In this document: positions 27,301 through 37,214 of the stretch, piece by piece | Numbering within the stretch: the stretch's first letter is position 1 | Layout: the number at the start of each line of letters is the position of its first letter | Assembly: GCF_030247185.1 (NCBI RefSeq) | Contig: NC_080571.1 | Span: 30,487,753 to 30,551,752, forward strand | Reading direction: 5' to 3' | Origin: Malaya genurostris | Taxonomy: Eukaryota; Arthropoda; Insecta; Diptera; Culicidae | Length of the DNA stretch: 64,000 nucleotides | The notes under the pieces: generated by a model | What the model was told of the DNA's origin: nothing | The model's database searches: none | The model's input: only the letters and a program-made list of their open reading frames with translations | Made by a program: the position numbers and the translations under genes

Positions 27301-30300
27301 CCGCATCCCAAGTTTAATATAAATGAGCTGCAGACTCACATGTACTGTATCATTAGATCTAATTTCACATAGTATTATAAGTAGAATTCGACCAAATATA
27401 TAAAATCATCTATTAAGTCGATTCACTGTTTATAAAAGAATAAGTTTTTACATGCCATAAATCCCGACCAAAAGACAAGTAGATGTTTTTAGTTCAGTAC
27501 TTCCGCCATAATCAAAAAATTTTAAATATTAAGTGAACCTAAGAATTGTTCAATTTTTAATGTCATTGTGCTCAGTCGTATCTGTAATTTTCTCTACTAT
27601 TTCCTATTCGATACTCTACTGATTAGTAAATCGATAGTAGATTAAAATGAATATTTTGAATATTTTAGCGAGTAAGGAGACAAAGTTTTTCCATTCAATC
27701 TGCCATTGATTCACTAAGAAATAAAACATCGAATTTTCAATAGTCAAAATATTATAAGTTTACTGAATATGAATAAAACTATCCAATTCGAAGTGCTTTT
27801 GAGTCAATATTGATTAAAGCATCGAATCGGCAAATGTAAAACCATAATTACAGTTTCTTATATTAAGCCACCCTACGCTCACTGAAAATATTCAAAATAA
27901 TCCAACTCAAAATTCTGTTGATTTACAAATCAATAGAACAACGAACTTTCAATAGGTAAGAAATTTTAGCCACCCTTCAACTAACTCGCTGAAAATGTCA
28001 AAATTAGCCTACTATTGACTATGAAGTTTTCCAAATATTGGCCCTTATTACCGGTATCACTACACGGTGAAGTGAAGTAAATGTAGGTTTTTATCACCAA
28101 AGTCACTTCAGAGAAAAATGTAACTACTTAGATGAGCTTCTTGTTATTATGAACATCAAATCACCAAAATTTTGTTGAAAAAAAAATGATTTTTTTCACT
28201 GCAGTGATTACTTCACTGGTCTCAAGTGCCAATGAGAGTTTCTCTTTCAATTATTATGACATATTCCTTTAATTTCCAATAAATTTTTCGGGGCAGATCG
28301 AAAGTTGATGTTTTCAGTCACCATTAATCGAAACAATTATTTTGAGTGATAGTACATGAGTTTAGGACGCGCGCGTGAAATTTAAAACCGTGCAGATATT
28401 CCTTGCTGCCGTGCTTAACTAGGACGTATGTAAATATAGTTTAGGCTGCGGGGAGGATTCCTGGCGATGCATGTGTAAATGTACAGGATTCCTCGGCTTC
28501 TAGTAGCAACATGTATTGAATTAACAATCCTTCTTTCCCAAGTATATCTGCGTTCGGACGTGGCCGGCGTCGGTATTGATCAGCATATAGGAATCAGTGC
28601 AGTTTACACATTGTTAAATTACGTGCTATTCCCAAGCAAGGTGTTTCAGAAAAACATTTTGCTAGTCTATTTGTTTCTGATCAATAACGGAGTAGCAACA
28701 TACGGCTGTCTCTAATACTTAATATGGCAGTTAGAAGAATGAAATTTTTTGATAATCGTCTTCAGTTTCAGCTCTTTCAAATGTGGTATAACGTATGAAT
28801 TTTCTCTAGGGGGAAGATTTCACAAGCTTACCCGGTTATAGCTTTTTAAATTATCATTTAGATCGTGTTTGCTGAACGCCACGCTCTGGATAGTCATTAC
28901 CATTACCAAACCCGATATAAAAATCAGGTTCGATTTTCAGTACAATGTCGTTGATGATTCCATTTTTAGTACAATGTCGTTGAAACTACCTTCGAAATTG
29001 GCGGACAGGTTAAATCAGCTGGTTTTCAAAGAAGGGTGAATCTAACATAGACAGCAAATGGAGAAAAACGTCGATGAATGTTTCGACTTTGGTTTCAAAT
29101 CCTATTTAGAAATTATAGTATATTCTCAGGTCAATTTTTGATTAGTGGATGAACTGTTGGTCTATCTTTAGAAGGCATGCAAATTTTACCATTTTCCTTC
29201 TATATCCACTGAATAAATCAACATGAAAAGAGTTTCCCCCTTTTTCGATTTGTTTACTTTTTGTTTCCTGTGTGAATTATAAAGTTACGCCCTTGCGCAT
29301 TTTTCGTGAAATTGGTTCGTTTTCGCGACTAAGACAAATCTGCGGGTAATTTATCGTCTCATTTACTATTTCTTGTAGTAAAAGGTTCGGAAATCATCTA
29401 AAATAAAGAAAATAAAAAGTTTCGCCCTTCCTTACTAGCAATTGAAATATCACCCTGTTTGTTGGCATGGAACACGGAGGGCGACACTTACGTAAACAAA
29501 TGGAATGACAGTTTCGCCCATTATAATTCATTGTATTAATATAGATTAAATTTTCTGCAGAATCCGAATTTTTAGGCAAAATTGTAGGGTTTTAAAGCAT
29601 TTATTAGTAGGTGAGAGAAACTACTCTATTTGTTTACTTTTGTAAGATTCGCCCATCTTTGAAATACAGCTGAAATGGAGTTAGGGTGAAAACTCGGTTA
29701 GGTTTGGCCAACCATCTGAAACCGGTATGTGAGCACCAGCGATTTGAAAGTATACCGATTACGTTGAGCCCCTCGCGTTTCGAGCCCCAAAAACTGCGAT
29801 GTTTTGATACTCATCGCGACTCTCAAGTTGTGAAAATTATCTCCACTTAATGTCCTAAAACATTGTTTGCTGTATTTTAGGTAAACCGACAAGTTATTGT
29901 GAGAGAGTCGACACAAAATTCACTCATTTTCGTGCACTAAACAAGGTAAACGCGTTAAACAAATGCATTACTGTTTGTTTGTTTACGTTGCAATCAGCTG
30001 ATTTTGAAGTTCCGATTTTGATCTCATCAAGATGGCGTCGTGACAGCAGGTCGGGTTTGGTATCAAAGAGAAATCTCGGTTGATTTTTCTTTAGGGTGTA
30101 TAAGCAAGTGACAGTTTCTCTTTAATCACATTCTCTTTCGATTATTGTGATGTGATTAAAAAGATTTTCTTTGATATCACTATTCTGTTTGAAAGTCGAA
30201 AGTTTCGGGTATCATTTCATGCAAAGAGTTGAGTGATAAACGTAGAAACCGCTTGGTAATTAATAGTAGTAGAAAGTAAACAAAGAGAAACTGTCACTTG

Positions 30301-32800
30301 CTTATAAGCCCTTTTGAAAAATTAACCGAGAAATCACATTAATTTTACTATAAACCAAGGACAGGACCTGACAATTGTTAATCCACTTTTAGGACCAATT
30401 TCGGACCAGCTCGTGATTGGTTGAAATTGACATAAGAAAGTACAAGTTATTGAAATCATTATTACTGCAGGGTGGTAGAAAAAGTGTTGTCAGTATCGTC
30501 GGTAACAATGTAGCTTGATATTGAATATTTTATTTTTCGGGTCATCTTTTCAAAATTATTAATTTCAATAGGATTTAAGTTCAATTTGTTTTTAAGTCCT
30601 GTCAATGCGGAAAGTATACGAGTACATTTAACAATCACTGGTTATGTTGGTTGAGAATAGCACCGAATCTTTGGATACTTCTGTATGTTATTATTTTTCT
30701 CAAATAGAATATGTTGAATACTTTAGTTAATAAAGCTGCAAAAATTAATTACCCAAAATTGAGTGTTTTAGAAAATTTTTATTAAGCTGTTCCAACTAAA
30801 CGTTTTCTTCAAAACAATTATCTGATCAAAATGAATCCAGAGCTATATTTTTGACCGATATAACATTTGTCTAAGTGTTTTCAAATGATAAATAATTGCA
30901 TGTTATAAGGGGGGAAAGTTTTCAGAATGAATAATTATCTCTACTGGCAACAGTGATCGCGAGACATTTATTATTTACAGCAGGGAGCAACCGGAATAAG
31001 AAGAGAAATATTTTTCTGGAAAAAGAAATAAACACACCGCCTACATCCTTGCGAAATTGACTGACATACAAAAATGTCACGCATTAGCTTGCTTTAAAAG
31101 ATTCACGCGATATCAGAATATCAAAACAATGTAGTTCAAGTGACATGATCGCCTGATCATGCATGATCGCCTTTAAACGCAAATTAATTCGATTTTACAA
31201 ACTTTTTTTTTTCAGACATTGCCGTAATCATCATGTATTAAGCCAATTCATTCTGCGAACTAGTGGTGCCACCCAAGAATATTTTATTTTGAAAGTTCAC
31301 AGTCGCATACTCTTTAATCACAGTAAAACCACCCCGGTGGCACGATTGTCATCTGCATACAATTGGCTTGAAGCCGAAAATGTTGGTTCTTTGGTTCTAG
31401 TTCGCTGTCAAATGCTGTGTTTAAGCAGTGTTCACACGTGCACATTTTTCTTCATGCGGTTGCACCAACATAAGAAACGATTTCGATGGAATATAATCAA
31501 ACTATAATAAACCACAATTTCTTTTTCTTATTGTAAAAGAGGTCAAATTACTTGTTTTATAGAGAATACTAGACTAGAGTTATATTTATATTGGGTTTGA
31601 AAGAATTAACTTTTGACACCAGTGTGGTTTGATTGTATGGTATGAACGTAGATTAACATATTGTTGACAACGCCACCAAAACAAAATGCGTCGGTTTCAG
31701 GAACCAGCTTCCATAGCAGGGGGATGACTAAAACATACTTCACAACCAACGGCTGCATTAATTTTTTCGCTTGATGGCAAACCCAAAGCAGATTACACCC
31801 TAAATGCTGTCATACCATTTAAAATCAATTCCGAAATTAGAAATACTGACATTGATCTAAAATCCAGTTCACACCACTACTGTTTACGAGTGATTTTAAC
31901 TTGATTTCAATAAAATTGTTTAACAAATTAATTTTTATCTGGTTTTACAAACGAAACAAAAACAAGATTTCTCCTTGTGTACTCCAACTCGGTGATTTAC
32001 TACTTGTTAGACCGGTTACTCAGCAACCTCTGATAATTTCATATGCGTGAGTAAATTCATGATTACTTAATCGGATGAGTTTTATATAATTTATATAAGA
32101 CATGGTATGCGGGTTCTCAATAAAACCATAATGACGATACCGTTAAAAATTATAAAATAATCATAGGATGATGCATCCGGTATTGGATAGAAAATATACA
32201 ACTTTGCCTTCTCCCCGCATATGGCAACCCTGTAAGTCGCGAGCCCCTCATAACGGTACTACCATCCATGGCTTTCCTTAGCACGAGCACTCACCTTATC
32301 CTCCGGCGGACAGCGGAACAGGTGCGCAAAGGTTTGCTCCATGTTACGGGCAAAACGGGGCGCAAAGACGTCCTTTTCCGCTCCGAACTGATGTCTGGAC
32401 TGCCGCACGATCGAATCAATCACGTACAGTCCCGGGATCTTGTACTCCGACTTGCACTTGGAGATGAACTTTTCCACACTTTGCACGACGTGCTTGTAGA
32501 ATTTGATTGCCTTCATCGCACTCCGGGTAATCGAGGCCATCTTCGCCTTGGAGATCGGTGGCTTTGATTCGTAAAGCCCCGAGAGCTGGAAAACACAAAA
32601 GCACAAATTTCGGGATTAGTCATCCCGTCCGCACACAGAAACAAACAAGGATTCGTTTCGTCGGAAATTTTACATAACCAGCAACCATTGTGCTGAGTTC
32701 GCGGAGCACCCATTTTTTTTTCGGGGTCAGCTCTAGCATCACCGTGCACTTTGTAAGCACTTTTTCTCACCTCCTGGTTGAAAACTCGCACCGTTTCCAT
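12365..32800 (-). CDS. SR-related CTD-associated factor (SCAF4/SCAF8 type), 12 exons, 1436 aa
   Basis: Exons: 32771-32800, 32295-32585, 26170-26433, 25699-26100, 25528-25588, 25401-25453, 19709-20018, 19196-19471, 18884-19133, 14116-14894, 13884-14036, 12365-13806. All junctions have GT/AG and all phases join to 4311 nt. Residues 1 to about 130 are a CTD-interacting domain (SISKAKM-like helix, KAIKFYKHVVQSVEKFI, YVIDSIVRQSRHQFG). An acidic stretch and coiled coil follow (about 220-325), then an Arg/Ser/Arg-Asp region (370-468) and an RRM (about 474-550; LWVGHLSK, then RGCAFIVMNRR). The rest is Pro/Met-, RGG- and Gly-rich, with 17 SPERQRH-type heptads (1149-1267) and an acidic tail. Vertebrate SCAF4/8 bind phosphorylated Pol II CTD and influence 3'-end choice and termination in the nucleus; that role is inferred here. 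Exon 1 encodes METVRVFNQE and fits the family's N-terminus. Long introns hold the repeats listed separately. Confidence 0.93.
12875..13231 (-). repeat. 21-bp coding repeat: 17 tandem SPERQRH-type heptads
   Basis: Inside the last exon of the SCAF-type gene, 17 consecutive heptads start with SP; the consensus is S-P-E-R-Q-R-H, with variants such as SPERQNR, SPERQHH and SPMHQHL. The DNA period is 21 bp, so gains and losses of units keep the frame. Each unit carries a Ser-Pro, a possible proline-directed phosphorylation site. The period also keeps long antisense frames open (for example 12634-13401 on the plus strand), which are shadows. Confidence 0.95.
14895..18883 (-). other. Intron of the SCAF-type gene with repeats
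   Basis: This 4-kb intron holds two tandem units (about 15225-15370 and 15371-15500) of a dispersed repeat with the phrases TGAACCGATTTTCACAAAC and CCGACTTCYGRTTCCGGAAT; relatives occur near 57830 and 59090-59200. It also holds a 28-bp tandem duplication around 15564-15615 (core ACATGCGCTAGTACGGAAGA) and the MITE at 16474-17123. No nested gene is supported. Confidence 0.6.
16474..17123. mobile_element. MITE with CTATGTTCACACT tips and TA flanks
   Basis: The ends ATACTATGTTCACACT and AGTGTGAACATAGTAT are exact reverse complements. Reading the outer TA as the duplicated target leaves CTATGTTCACACT as the terminal repeat. Inside each end, motifs with AACATGTTWTAA/TTAAAACATGTTAT continue the inverted symmetry. 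The middle (about 16680-17030) is unrelated AT-rich sequence with no transposase frame. Confidence 0.7.
20838..20990 (+). pseudogene. RTE-like reverse transcriptase fragment
   Basis: In one plus-strand frame the sequence reads EMIEQWKQNYDEHL, then VHDLQKVNKEIGRLKNNKAT. This matches the start of the reverse transcriptase of RTE-type LINEs, where a WK..F..L line precedes a KN(K/N)A(A/T)G motif. It is about 50 residues long, stops at a TAA where the domain should continue, and lies in an intron of the SCAF-type gene. Confidence 0.55.
21120..22262 (-). pseudogene. Degenerate non-LTR retrotransposon ORF2 (reverse transcriptase) fragment
   Basis: Read on the minus strand, three pieces appear in the order expected of a LINE ORF2. 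The first (about 22259-21930, LKTTKRAALVKYSK and LKSNPRYFCKHVNEQ) is the linker before the RT. The second (21836-21591) has a KKGDKKDINQ motif. The third (21422-21120) has AEWCKVNRMIVNPEKCSAI and VEYSLDGF..VKNLGVYLG, the segment after the catalytic motif. Frames shift between pieces, the catalytic block is lost, and about 50 residues are missing after KQHVSYAVVKAHR. This is a dead copy inside an intron. The clade cannot be set by eye. Confidence 0.75.
23423..23694. mobile_element. MITE with TGKCGTTTTCG tips and TAA target duplication
   Basis: A complete 272-bp element. The left tip TGTCGTTTTCGTTTTTAAAT and the right tip, read inverted as TGGCGTTTTCGTTTTTAATT, are bounded by TAA on both sides (23420-23422, 23695-23697). 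Interior motifs around GCACTACACCAGTGTAG repeat in both orientations. Partial relatives lie at 12-152 and 33116-34557. The foldback at 43618-43777 has a similar tip and the same TAA flank. Confidence 0.8.
24112..24252. repeat. Fragment related to the hAT-like MITE at 56700
   Basis: Blocks TTGGCGAGCAG, AAAAGTCTGCGA and AACGTCTGCAGCA occur in the same order as in the interior of the 56700-56978 element. No terminal repeat with an 8-bp duplication could be found, so this is probably an internal remnant. It sits in an intron of the SCAF-type gene. Confidence 0.5.
26434..32294 (-). other. 5.9-kb intron of the SCAF-type gene
   Basis: Mostly AT-rich. It contains MITE family A copy 2 (30074-30331). 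Around 28010-28240 a stretch with CACTGCAGTGATTACTTCAC resembles the middle of the element at 8414-9597. A 37-bp duplication with TAGTACAATGTCGTTGA occurs near 28940-28985. No nested gene is supported; the 114-codon frame at 31163-31507 is unrecognised. Confidence 0.5.
30074..30331. mobile_element. MITE, family A, copy 2
   Basis: Same tips (TCTCGGTTGATTTTTCTTTA and its inverted partner) and the same interior as the copy at 6908-7156, 258 bp long. It lies in the largest intron of the SCAF-type gene. Confidence 0.88.
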
Positions 32801-33115
32801 TTCGCACTGTTTGTAGGTCACTTTAGCTCAATGTTTCAATACCGTCTAGCCATTCAATAGCATATTTCCACCGTCAATTGTAAAATTTTGCGGAACGGAC
32901 AGTTTTGTCACAGGTTATTCGTCCACACACGCACACAAAATTTTCGATGCAAAATGGCCGCTCCGGTGAAACGATGGATGGGGTACATCCAACTGTCACT
33001 TAATAATCGACCATCCATTTGTTCAACTATAGAACGTTTTTTCAAACTATCCTAAGTTGCAACAAAAATATTGAACAGCAATGTCATTGAAAGAACAACA
33101 AGGGAATCCAAGTAA

Positions 33116-34557
33116 TGTCGTTTTCGTTTTTAAACCGGCATGGCATGAATAAGCAAACGAAAATGAAGAAAACATAAACAGTAACTCTTGACTAGAATAA
33201 ACGGTTACATTGCACAGAGCTACACTCAACTTAGAGCTGTGCGCCGCCGCGCCGCGCCGCCGCGCCACGCCGCCGCCGCCAATAATTTCGACACGCCGCC
33301 AATTTAAGAAAAAGATGATCAGCGCGCCGGTTATCACATTTTAATCGTGCCGCCGATAATATTACATCAGCCGAAAAAATGATTTTATCAATGTGGTAAA
33401 TTGTTTACAGTTTTCATGAAAATTCATTGAAAATTACAGTACAGTTACTTTCCTCCTACTTATACTGAAAATCAGTACTACCGATGTCAACCGAAGCCAA
33501 TGTCATTTGATTCAAAGCCTATTCTCTGTCTTTATTTAAAAGGTTTTGAGCTATTGGCACATTATCGGTCGCGACATCTGAAAATGAAAAATGGAACCAA
33601 AAAAAGGAGCATTCTTCCGAAAAAAATAAATAATGTTAGGTTTTTTCCGATTAACATTTTTTTTAGAAACCAGTGTAGTGTTGATTTCTCAGGTACTAGA
33701 ATGTTTAGTGATCGAGTACCATTTATTTTGGATACTTTATTTGTTATTTCCGGGCATTTGAAAAATGGTATTGAACAAAATTTCATGATCCATTCTAAAT
33801 AAATGTTAGTTTTCGCACAATAGATTAAGATCAACGTTACCAACTCAAAGTAAAAACATTTTCTTCTACTTCTACTATGACTTTTCAAATGAATTTACCC
33901 GTTTTTATAAGAAATCATTACAAATGTGAAGTAATTAAAATTTGAATTTGTTAATTTGATATTATTTTTGTTATCTGAATGAATTTGAGCGCCTAATCGA
34001 TTTTATGTTAATTACATACGTACGAAAAAGATATACTTATTTTTTGAGTTGATAAAACGATTTTTATACATGATAATTATCAACTATGTAAAAAGCGATT
34101 TGAAAAATAGTTCCGAATAAAACTTCATATTTCTTGCTCATAATAAAAAAAAAATCCTTTGTATATGAATGAAATATTTATTTAAACAATAATCAACCAT
34201 CTCCAAATATCGCATTTATATTCATCTCAATTTCTCCTCTAATTCGATGCATTCGAAAACATTTACCATCTCCATTCACTACGTTGGCTTTAATGGATCA
34301 CATAAACATTAGGATCGTTGATTGTAGGTCGACAAAACAATAAGATAGAGAAATTGTCCTGTGTGAATCAATATTAAAATTTTTAATATGTTTATAATTG
34401 ATTACGCCGAATCGCGCCGCCTCCGCCGCCGATGTTTTCAGCAAATAGCATCACGCCGATTCGCCGCCGCCGCTGGTCAAAAAGACGTTTCAGCCGCCGA
34501 TGTTGACAATTTTGTTCGGCGCACAGCTCTAACTCAACTTTTGATGAGATGCTACAC
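33116..34557. mobile_element. TGKCG-tipped MITE split by a hAT-like insertion
   Basis: The left part (33116-33231) starts TGTCGTTTTCGTTTTTAAAC after a TAA, and matches the 12-152 and 23423-23694 copies through TGCACAGAGCTACAC. After the 1.3-kb insert the same element continues at 34532 with ACTCAACTTTTGATGAGATGCTACAC. The rest of its right end is missing where the next element (34556-35816) begins. Parts of this element also seem deleted compared with the 23423 copy. Confidence 0.7.
33232..34531. mobile_element. hAT-like non-autonomous element with GCC-rich subterminal ends
   Basis: Termini TAGAGCTGTGCGCCG and its exact inverse CGGCGCACAGCTCTA bound 1300 bp and are flanked by a perfect 8-bp duplication ACTCAACT (33224-33231, 34532-34539). 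TAGAG tips and an 8-bp duplication are hallmarks of hAT transposons. About 60-130 bp at each end is packed with GCCGCC/GCGCCGCC motifs, while the middle is very AT-rich. The middle has no transposase-like frame (best 100-108 codons, unrecognised), so movement must have depended on a relative. Confidence 0.88.
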
Positions 34558-34919
34558 ACTCAAAATAATAATCATGTTATAGTTACGTGAAAAGTTATGT
34601 GAATATTTTCCACCCTACTTTTCACGTAGGTTTTAATAGACTGGCTTTTAAAAGCTGTTTAATGCATAATCCAGTAAAAATTACGTGTTTTATAGATAAA
34701 ATGTAATGTACTGCTCATATCACATTTATCTATCAGTTCATATCAAATTTAGATAGCAAAGAATCACTATTTTATATATTGGTTGAAGTCAAAAGGGAGA
34801 TTTCACATTTTTATATAAATCTAAAGAATGAAAAATGACATGCAAAACAAAACATTTATTTTAGAAAATCAGCATATAATTTTAAATAAAAAATAAAAGG
34901 CAACTAATAACGTCGTGGG

Positions 34920-35277
34920 ATCTCGAATCGACAAGCCTCCAGAAATCGTTATGTTGTCACTGCCATCCAACTGAAGCCGAAGTCGAGATCCGAGAACTTC
35001 CACAACACTACCGATGCAGGTTGAGATCCCATTGCATGGGCCCAGTGTCTCTAGCTTCATACCGATTTTGAACTCGTTTTTCGGTGGACCAACGGCCTGT
35101 TTGAAGCATTCGGCAGGAGCGGGCACACTTCCGGACTCACGCAGGCACTCGATCCAATCGAACACATGGAAACTTTCATACTGGAATGAACCGATCGATG
35201 TAGTAAAAAATTGTAATTAAATAACGTTTCTCGCAAATATTTACACTACTCACACTTTGAGGGTCACTGTTCGCCAT
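34920..35277 (-). pseudogene. Sex comb on midleg (Scm) MBT-repeat fragment with an intron, frameshifted
   Basis: On the minus strand a start codon at 35277 opens eight codons (35277-35254), then a GT..AG intron (35253-35181). The next exon begins YESFHVFDW and continues with APAECFKQ, PPKNEFKIGMKLE and LGSRLRLQLDGSDN. This is the first MBT repeat of Scm, a Polycomb-group protein; YESFHVFDW is distinctive. After DGSDN one base is missing: the next frame would give DFWRLVDS, as in the family, but the actual frame reads ITISGGLSI and runs on to a stop near 34870. The zinc fingers, second MBT repeat and SAM domain are absent. It is a broken fragment, not a working gene. The intron argues for a DNA-level copy and against a processed retrocopy. 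Confidence 0.82.
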
Positions 35278-35385
35278 TTTCAAAATCGAGTTTTCACACT
35301 GGAAATTCACGTAGATTATTTGACGTTTGGTCAATTCACGTAAACCTTATGTGATGACTCTATTCATTTTAGAGGATGTTCGTAT

Positions 35386-35716
35386 AGCGGCCCATACACG
35401 TGACAATATTATTGTCAATCCAAAGTATTGTCAATACCATCAATCCAATTGGCCTGATGACTTGAGTTCGAGTTTTTTAAAAAATTCAAGCGTTTGGCGC
35501 TTTAAATATTGCAAATGAATATTAAAATATAGAGAGAAGAGATTATTGCATATATTTAACAGTTTCTCTCTGGAGAAAAAGTATTGTTGGATTGATGAGC
35601 AGTTTTGATTGTTTTGGCAATATTTTCGTCAATCCAATGAAGTTTCCATTACACGATCAAAAGTATTGTCAATACTCCTTGTATTGACAATAATATTGTC
35701 TCGTGTAAGGGCCGCT
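35386..35716. mobile_element. MITE, family B (AGCGGCCCWTACACG tips), copy 1
   Basis: 331-bp element. The left tip is AGCGGCCCATACACG; the right tip, inverted, is AGCGGCCCTTACACG. Matched ATTGTCAATAC-type repeats lie inside both ends. TAT flanks both sides (35383-35385, 35717-35719). Another member at 57304-57734 has ATA on both sides, the same triplet in the opposite orientation. The interior has no open frame. Confidence 0.8.
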
Positions 35717-35838
35717 TATAACATTCATTTTCGTCACGTAAAATATTCAATTTGACATTTGAAACCAGTTTACGTGATTTTTCAAGTGAATCGAACGTGA
35801 ATTTTTATTTGAGTGTTTGATTTCAGAGCCTTATGAAA

Positions 35839-36095
35839 TCTCGGTTGATTTTTCATTAGGGCGTATAAGCAAGTGACAGTTTCTCTTTGTTTACTTTCTC
35901 TTCTAATAATTACCAAGCGGTTCCCACGTTTATCACTCAACTCTTTGCATGAAATGATACCCGAAACTTTCGACTTTTAAACAGAATAGTGATATCAAAG
36001 AAATTCTTTTTAATCACATCACAATAATCGAAAGAGAGAGTGATTAAAGAGAAACTGTCACTTGCTTATACGCCCTAATGAAAAATCAACCGAGA
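35839..36095. mobile_element. MITE, family A, copy 3, just upstream of NDUFA2
   Basis: 257 bp with the family A tips and an inverted interior relative to copies 1 and 2. It ends about 155 bp before the NDUFA2 start codon, so it may lie within or next to that gene's promoter. Confidence 0.9.
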
Positions 36096-36251
36096 AATGT
36101 TTTCGTCGTCAAAATGTGACCACCTTGGCTTTAACGTCCCAATGTCGACTGTCATTTGACGGGTTTATCACTGTGTATTCTTGTTGGTAAAAAATCGCAG
36201 CTAGCTGTTCTCAACACATCGGAAACGATTCCAGTTTTGCGAAACCCCAAA

Positions 36252-36669
36252 ATGAGACTTTCCTTGTTTCGAGCAGCTCGATTGAATCCGGCGGTGAAGG
36301 AACTTCGTCTTCATCTATGTCAAACCGGCGAGGCATCCAAGGGAGTGCGGTAAGAATTGTTCAGAATCGGAAAATTTGTTATGATATTTTCTGATTACAC
36401 AATCATTTTTTTGTAGTGAATTCATCAGCACTCAGTATGCGGCACTAAAGCGTGAAAATCCTAAATTACCGATTTTGGTTCGCGAATGTAGCGGGGTACA
36501 GCCGAGGCTGTGGGCTAGATACGGTTTGTTTAGATGATTGCTTTTTATATGGCGAAATTTTAAAACCGTTTCCTGCTTCCTTTCAGAAATGGGACAAGAA
36601 AAATCAGTTTCTTTAACTAACGCAGCTGCTGCGGATGTTGCTAAACATATTGATACCCTTGGAAAGTAG
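36252..36669 (+). CDS. NDUFA2: NADH dehydrogenase (complex I) subunit NDUFA2 / B8, 95 aa
   Basis: Exons 36252-36349, 36417-36523 and 36587-36669 (GT/AG junctions) join to 288 nt. The protein has the L51/S25/CI-B8 thioredoxin-like fold signature: basic N-terminus with ARLNPAVKELRLHLCQTG, then REFISTQYAALKRENP, then LPILVRECSGVQPRLWARY, and a C-terminal helix to LGK. Cys23 and Cys57 sit where the family has its conserved cysteine pair. The length is close to that of known homologues (about 95-100). It is an accessory subunit of complex I in the mitochondrial matrix arm. ATG at 36252 is preferred because the family starts just before the basic stretch; an upstream in-frame ATG at 36156 would add an unrelated 32 residues. 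A MITE lies about 155 bp upstream. Confidence 0.95.
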
Positions 36670-36719
36670 GCTGAAAGATAGGAATATCCAAAATAGGTTT
36701 GTTACAAGATATTAAACGA

Positions 36720-36725
36720 AATAAA
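36720..36725 (+). promoter_or_regulatory. Poly(A) signal of NDUFA2
   Basis: AATAAA 50 bp after the NDUFA2 stop codon, a normal position for an insect transcript end. Confidence 0.7.
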
Positions 36726-37214
36726 AAGGAATCACTACTGGCATTTGACTTCTACTTTAACTTCCTCTGATTATCAGGGTCATTCTTGTTTACGTCCGTA
36801 TCGTCCATTTTTAGTAGATGGGAATTCGGATATTTTTACCCTAAAAACATTACACTGCGCTTAGTGATTAGATCATGTTTATTTGCTGTTCGTTACAGTT
36901 ATATGGAGCTCTAGAAGATAGTTAAAATACATTTAATTGTATTAATACTAAAGGCTACCAGAACAGGTCGGTTTATGTTTCTATTTTAAATTTTGTTGTT
37001 TTTTTGTAAAGGACTGCTGACTGTCCTATTTCTGTTATTACTGCTATTGCCTTCATAATGCACGTTGAAAACATTACACAAATAAAATGTGAGTTTCTTT
37101 TCTTGTTAAAACATGGAAGTTTGCCCTCGACAGATGCTTTCCGTGAGCTGACTTGGTTCTTACGTTTAGTTCAAGCAATAGAGTATCGGTCATATTTTGG
37201 CGAGACTTACAGCT
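36726..37214. other. Intergenic space between convergent genes
   Basis: No gene seen. Near 36776 the motif GGGTCATTCTTGTTTACGTC resembles the tip of the element at 46905-48116, so a remnant of that family is likely. The 3' flank of the minus-strand RS-type gene must lie here. Confidence 0.5.

Larger units (their letters stand above)
34556..35816. mobile_element. ACACTCAAA-tipped TIR element carrying a gene fragment
   Basis: The left end ACACTCAAAATAATAATC and the right end, read inverted as ACACTCAAATAAAAATTC, form imperfect terminal repeats. TTACGTGA/TTCACGTAA motifs recur inside both ends (about 34582-34630, 35306-35345, 35735-35805). Between them lie the Scm-derived fragment (34920-35277) and a nested MITE (35386-35716). 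I could not find a clear target duplication, because the left side abuts a truncated older element. The reading as one element that captured a gene piece is therefore an inference. Confidence 0.5.

Noticed and set aside
33047..33337. 96-codon minus-strand frame
   Set aside because: It spans the left border of the hAT-like element and the TGKCG MITE, so it cannot be a conserved gene.
34388..34582. 64-codon frame rich in Arg/Ala at a GCC-rich stretch
   Set aside because: It lies over the GCC-rich subterminal end of the hAT-like element and crosses the element border at 34531.
36156..36251. Upstream in-frame ATG for NDUFA2
   Set aside because: The extra 32 residues do not resemble the family N-terminus; the ATG at 36252 gives the standard length of 95.
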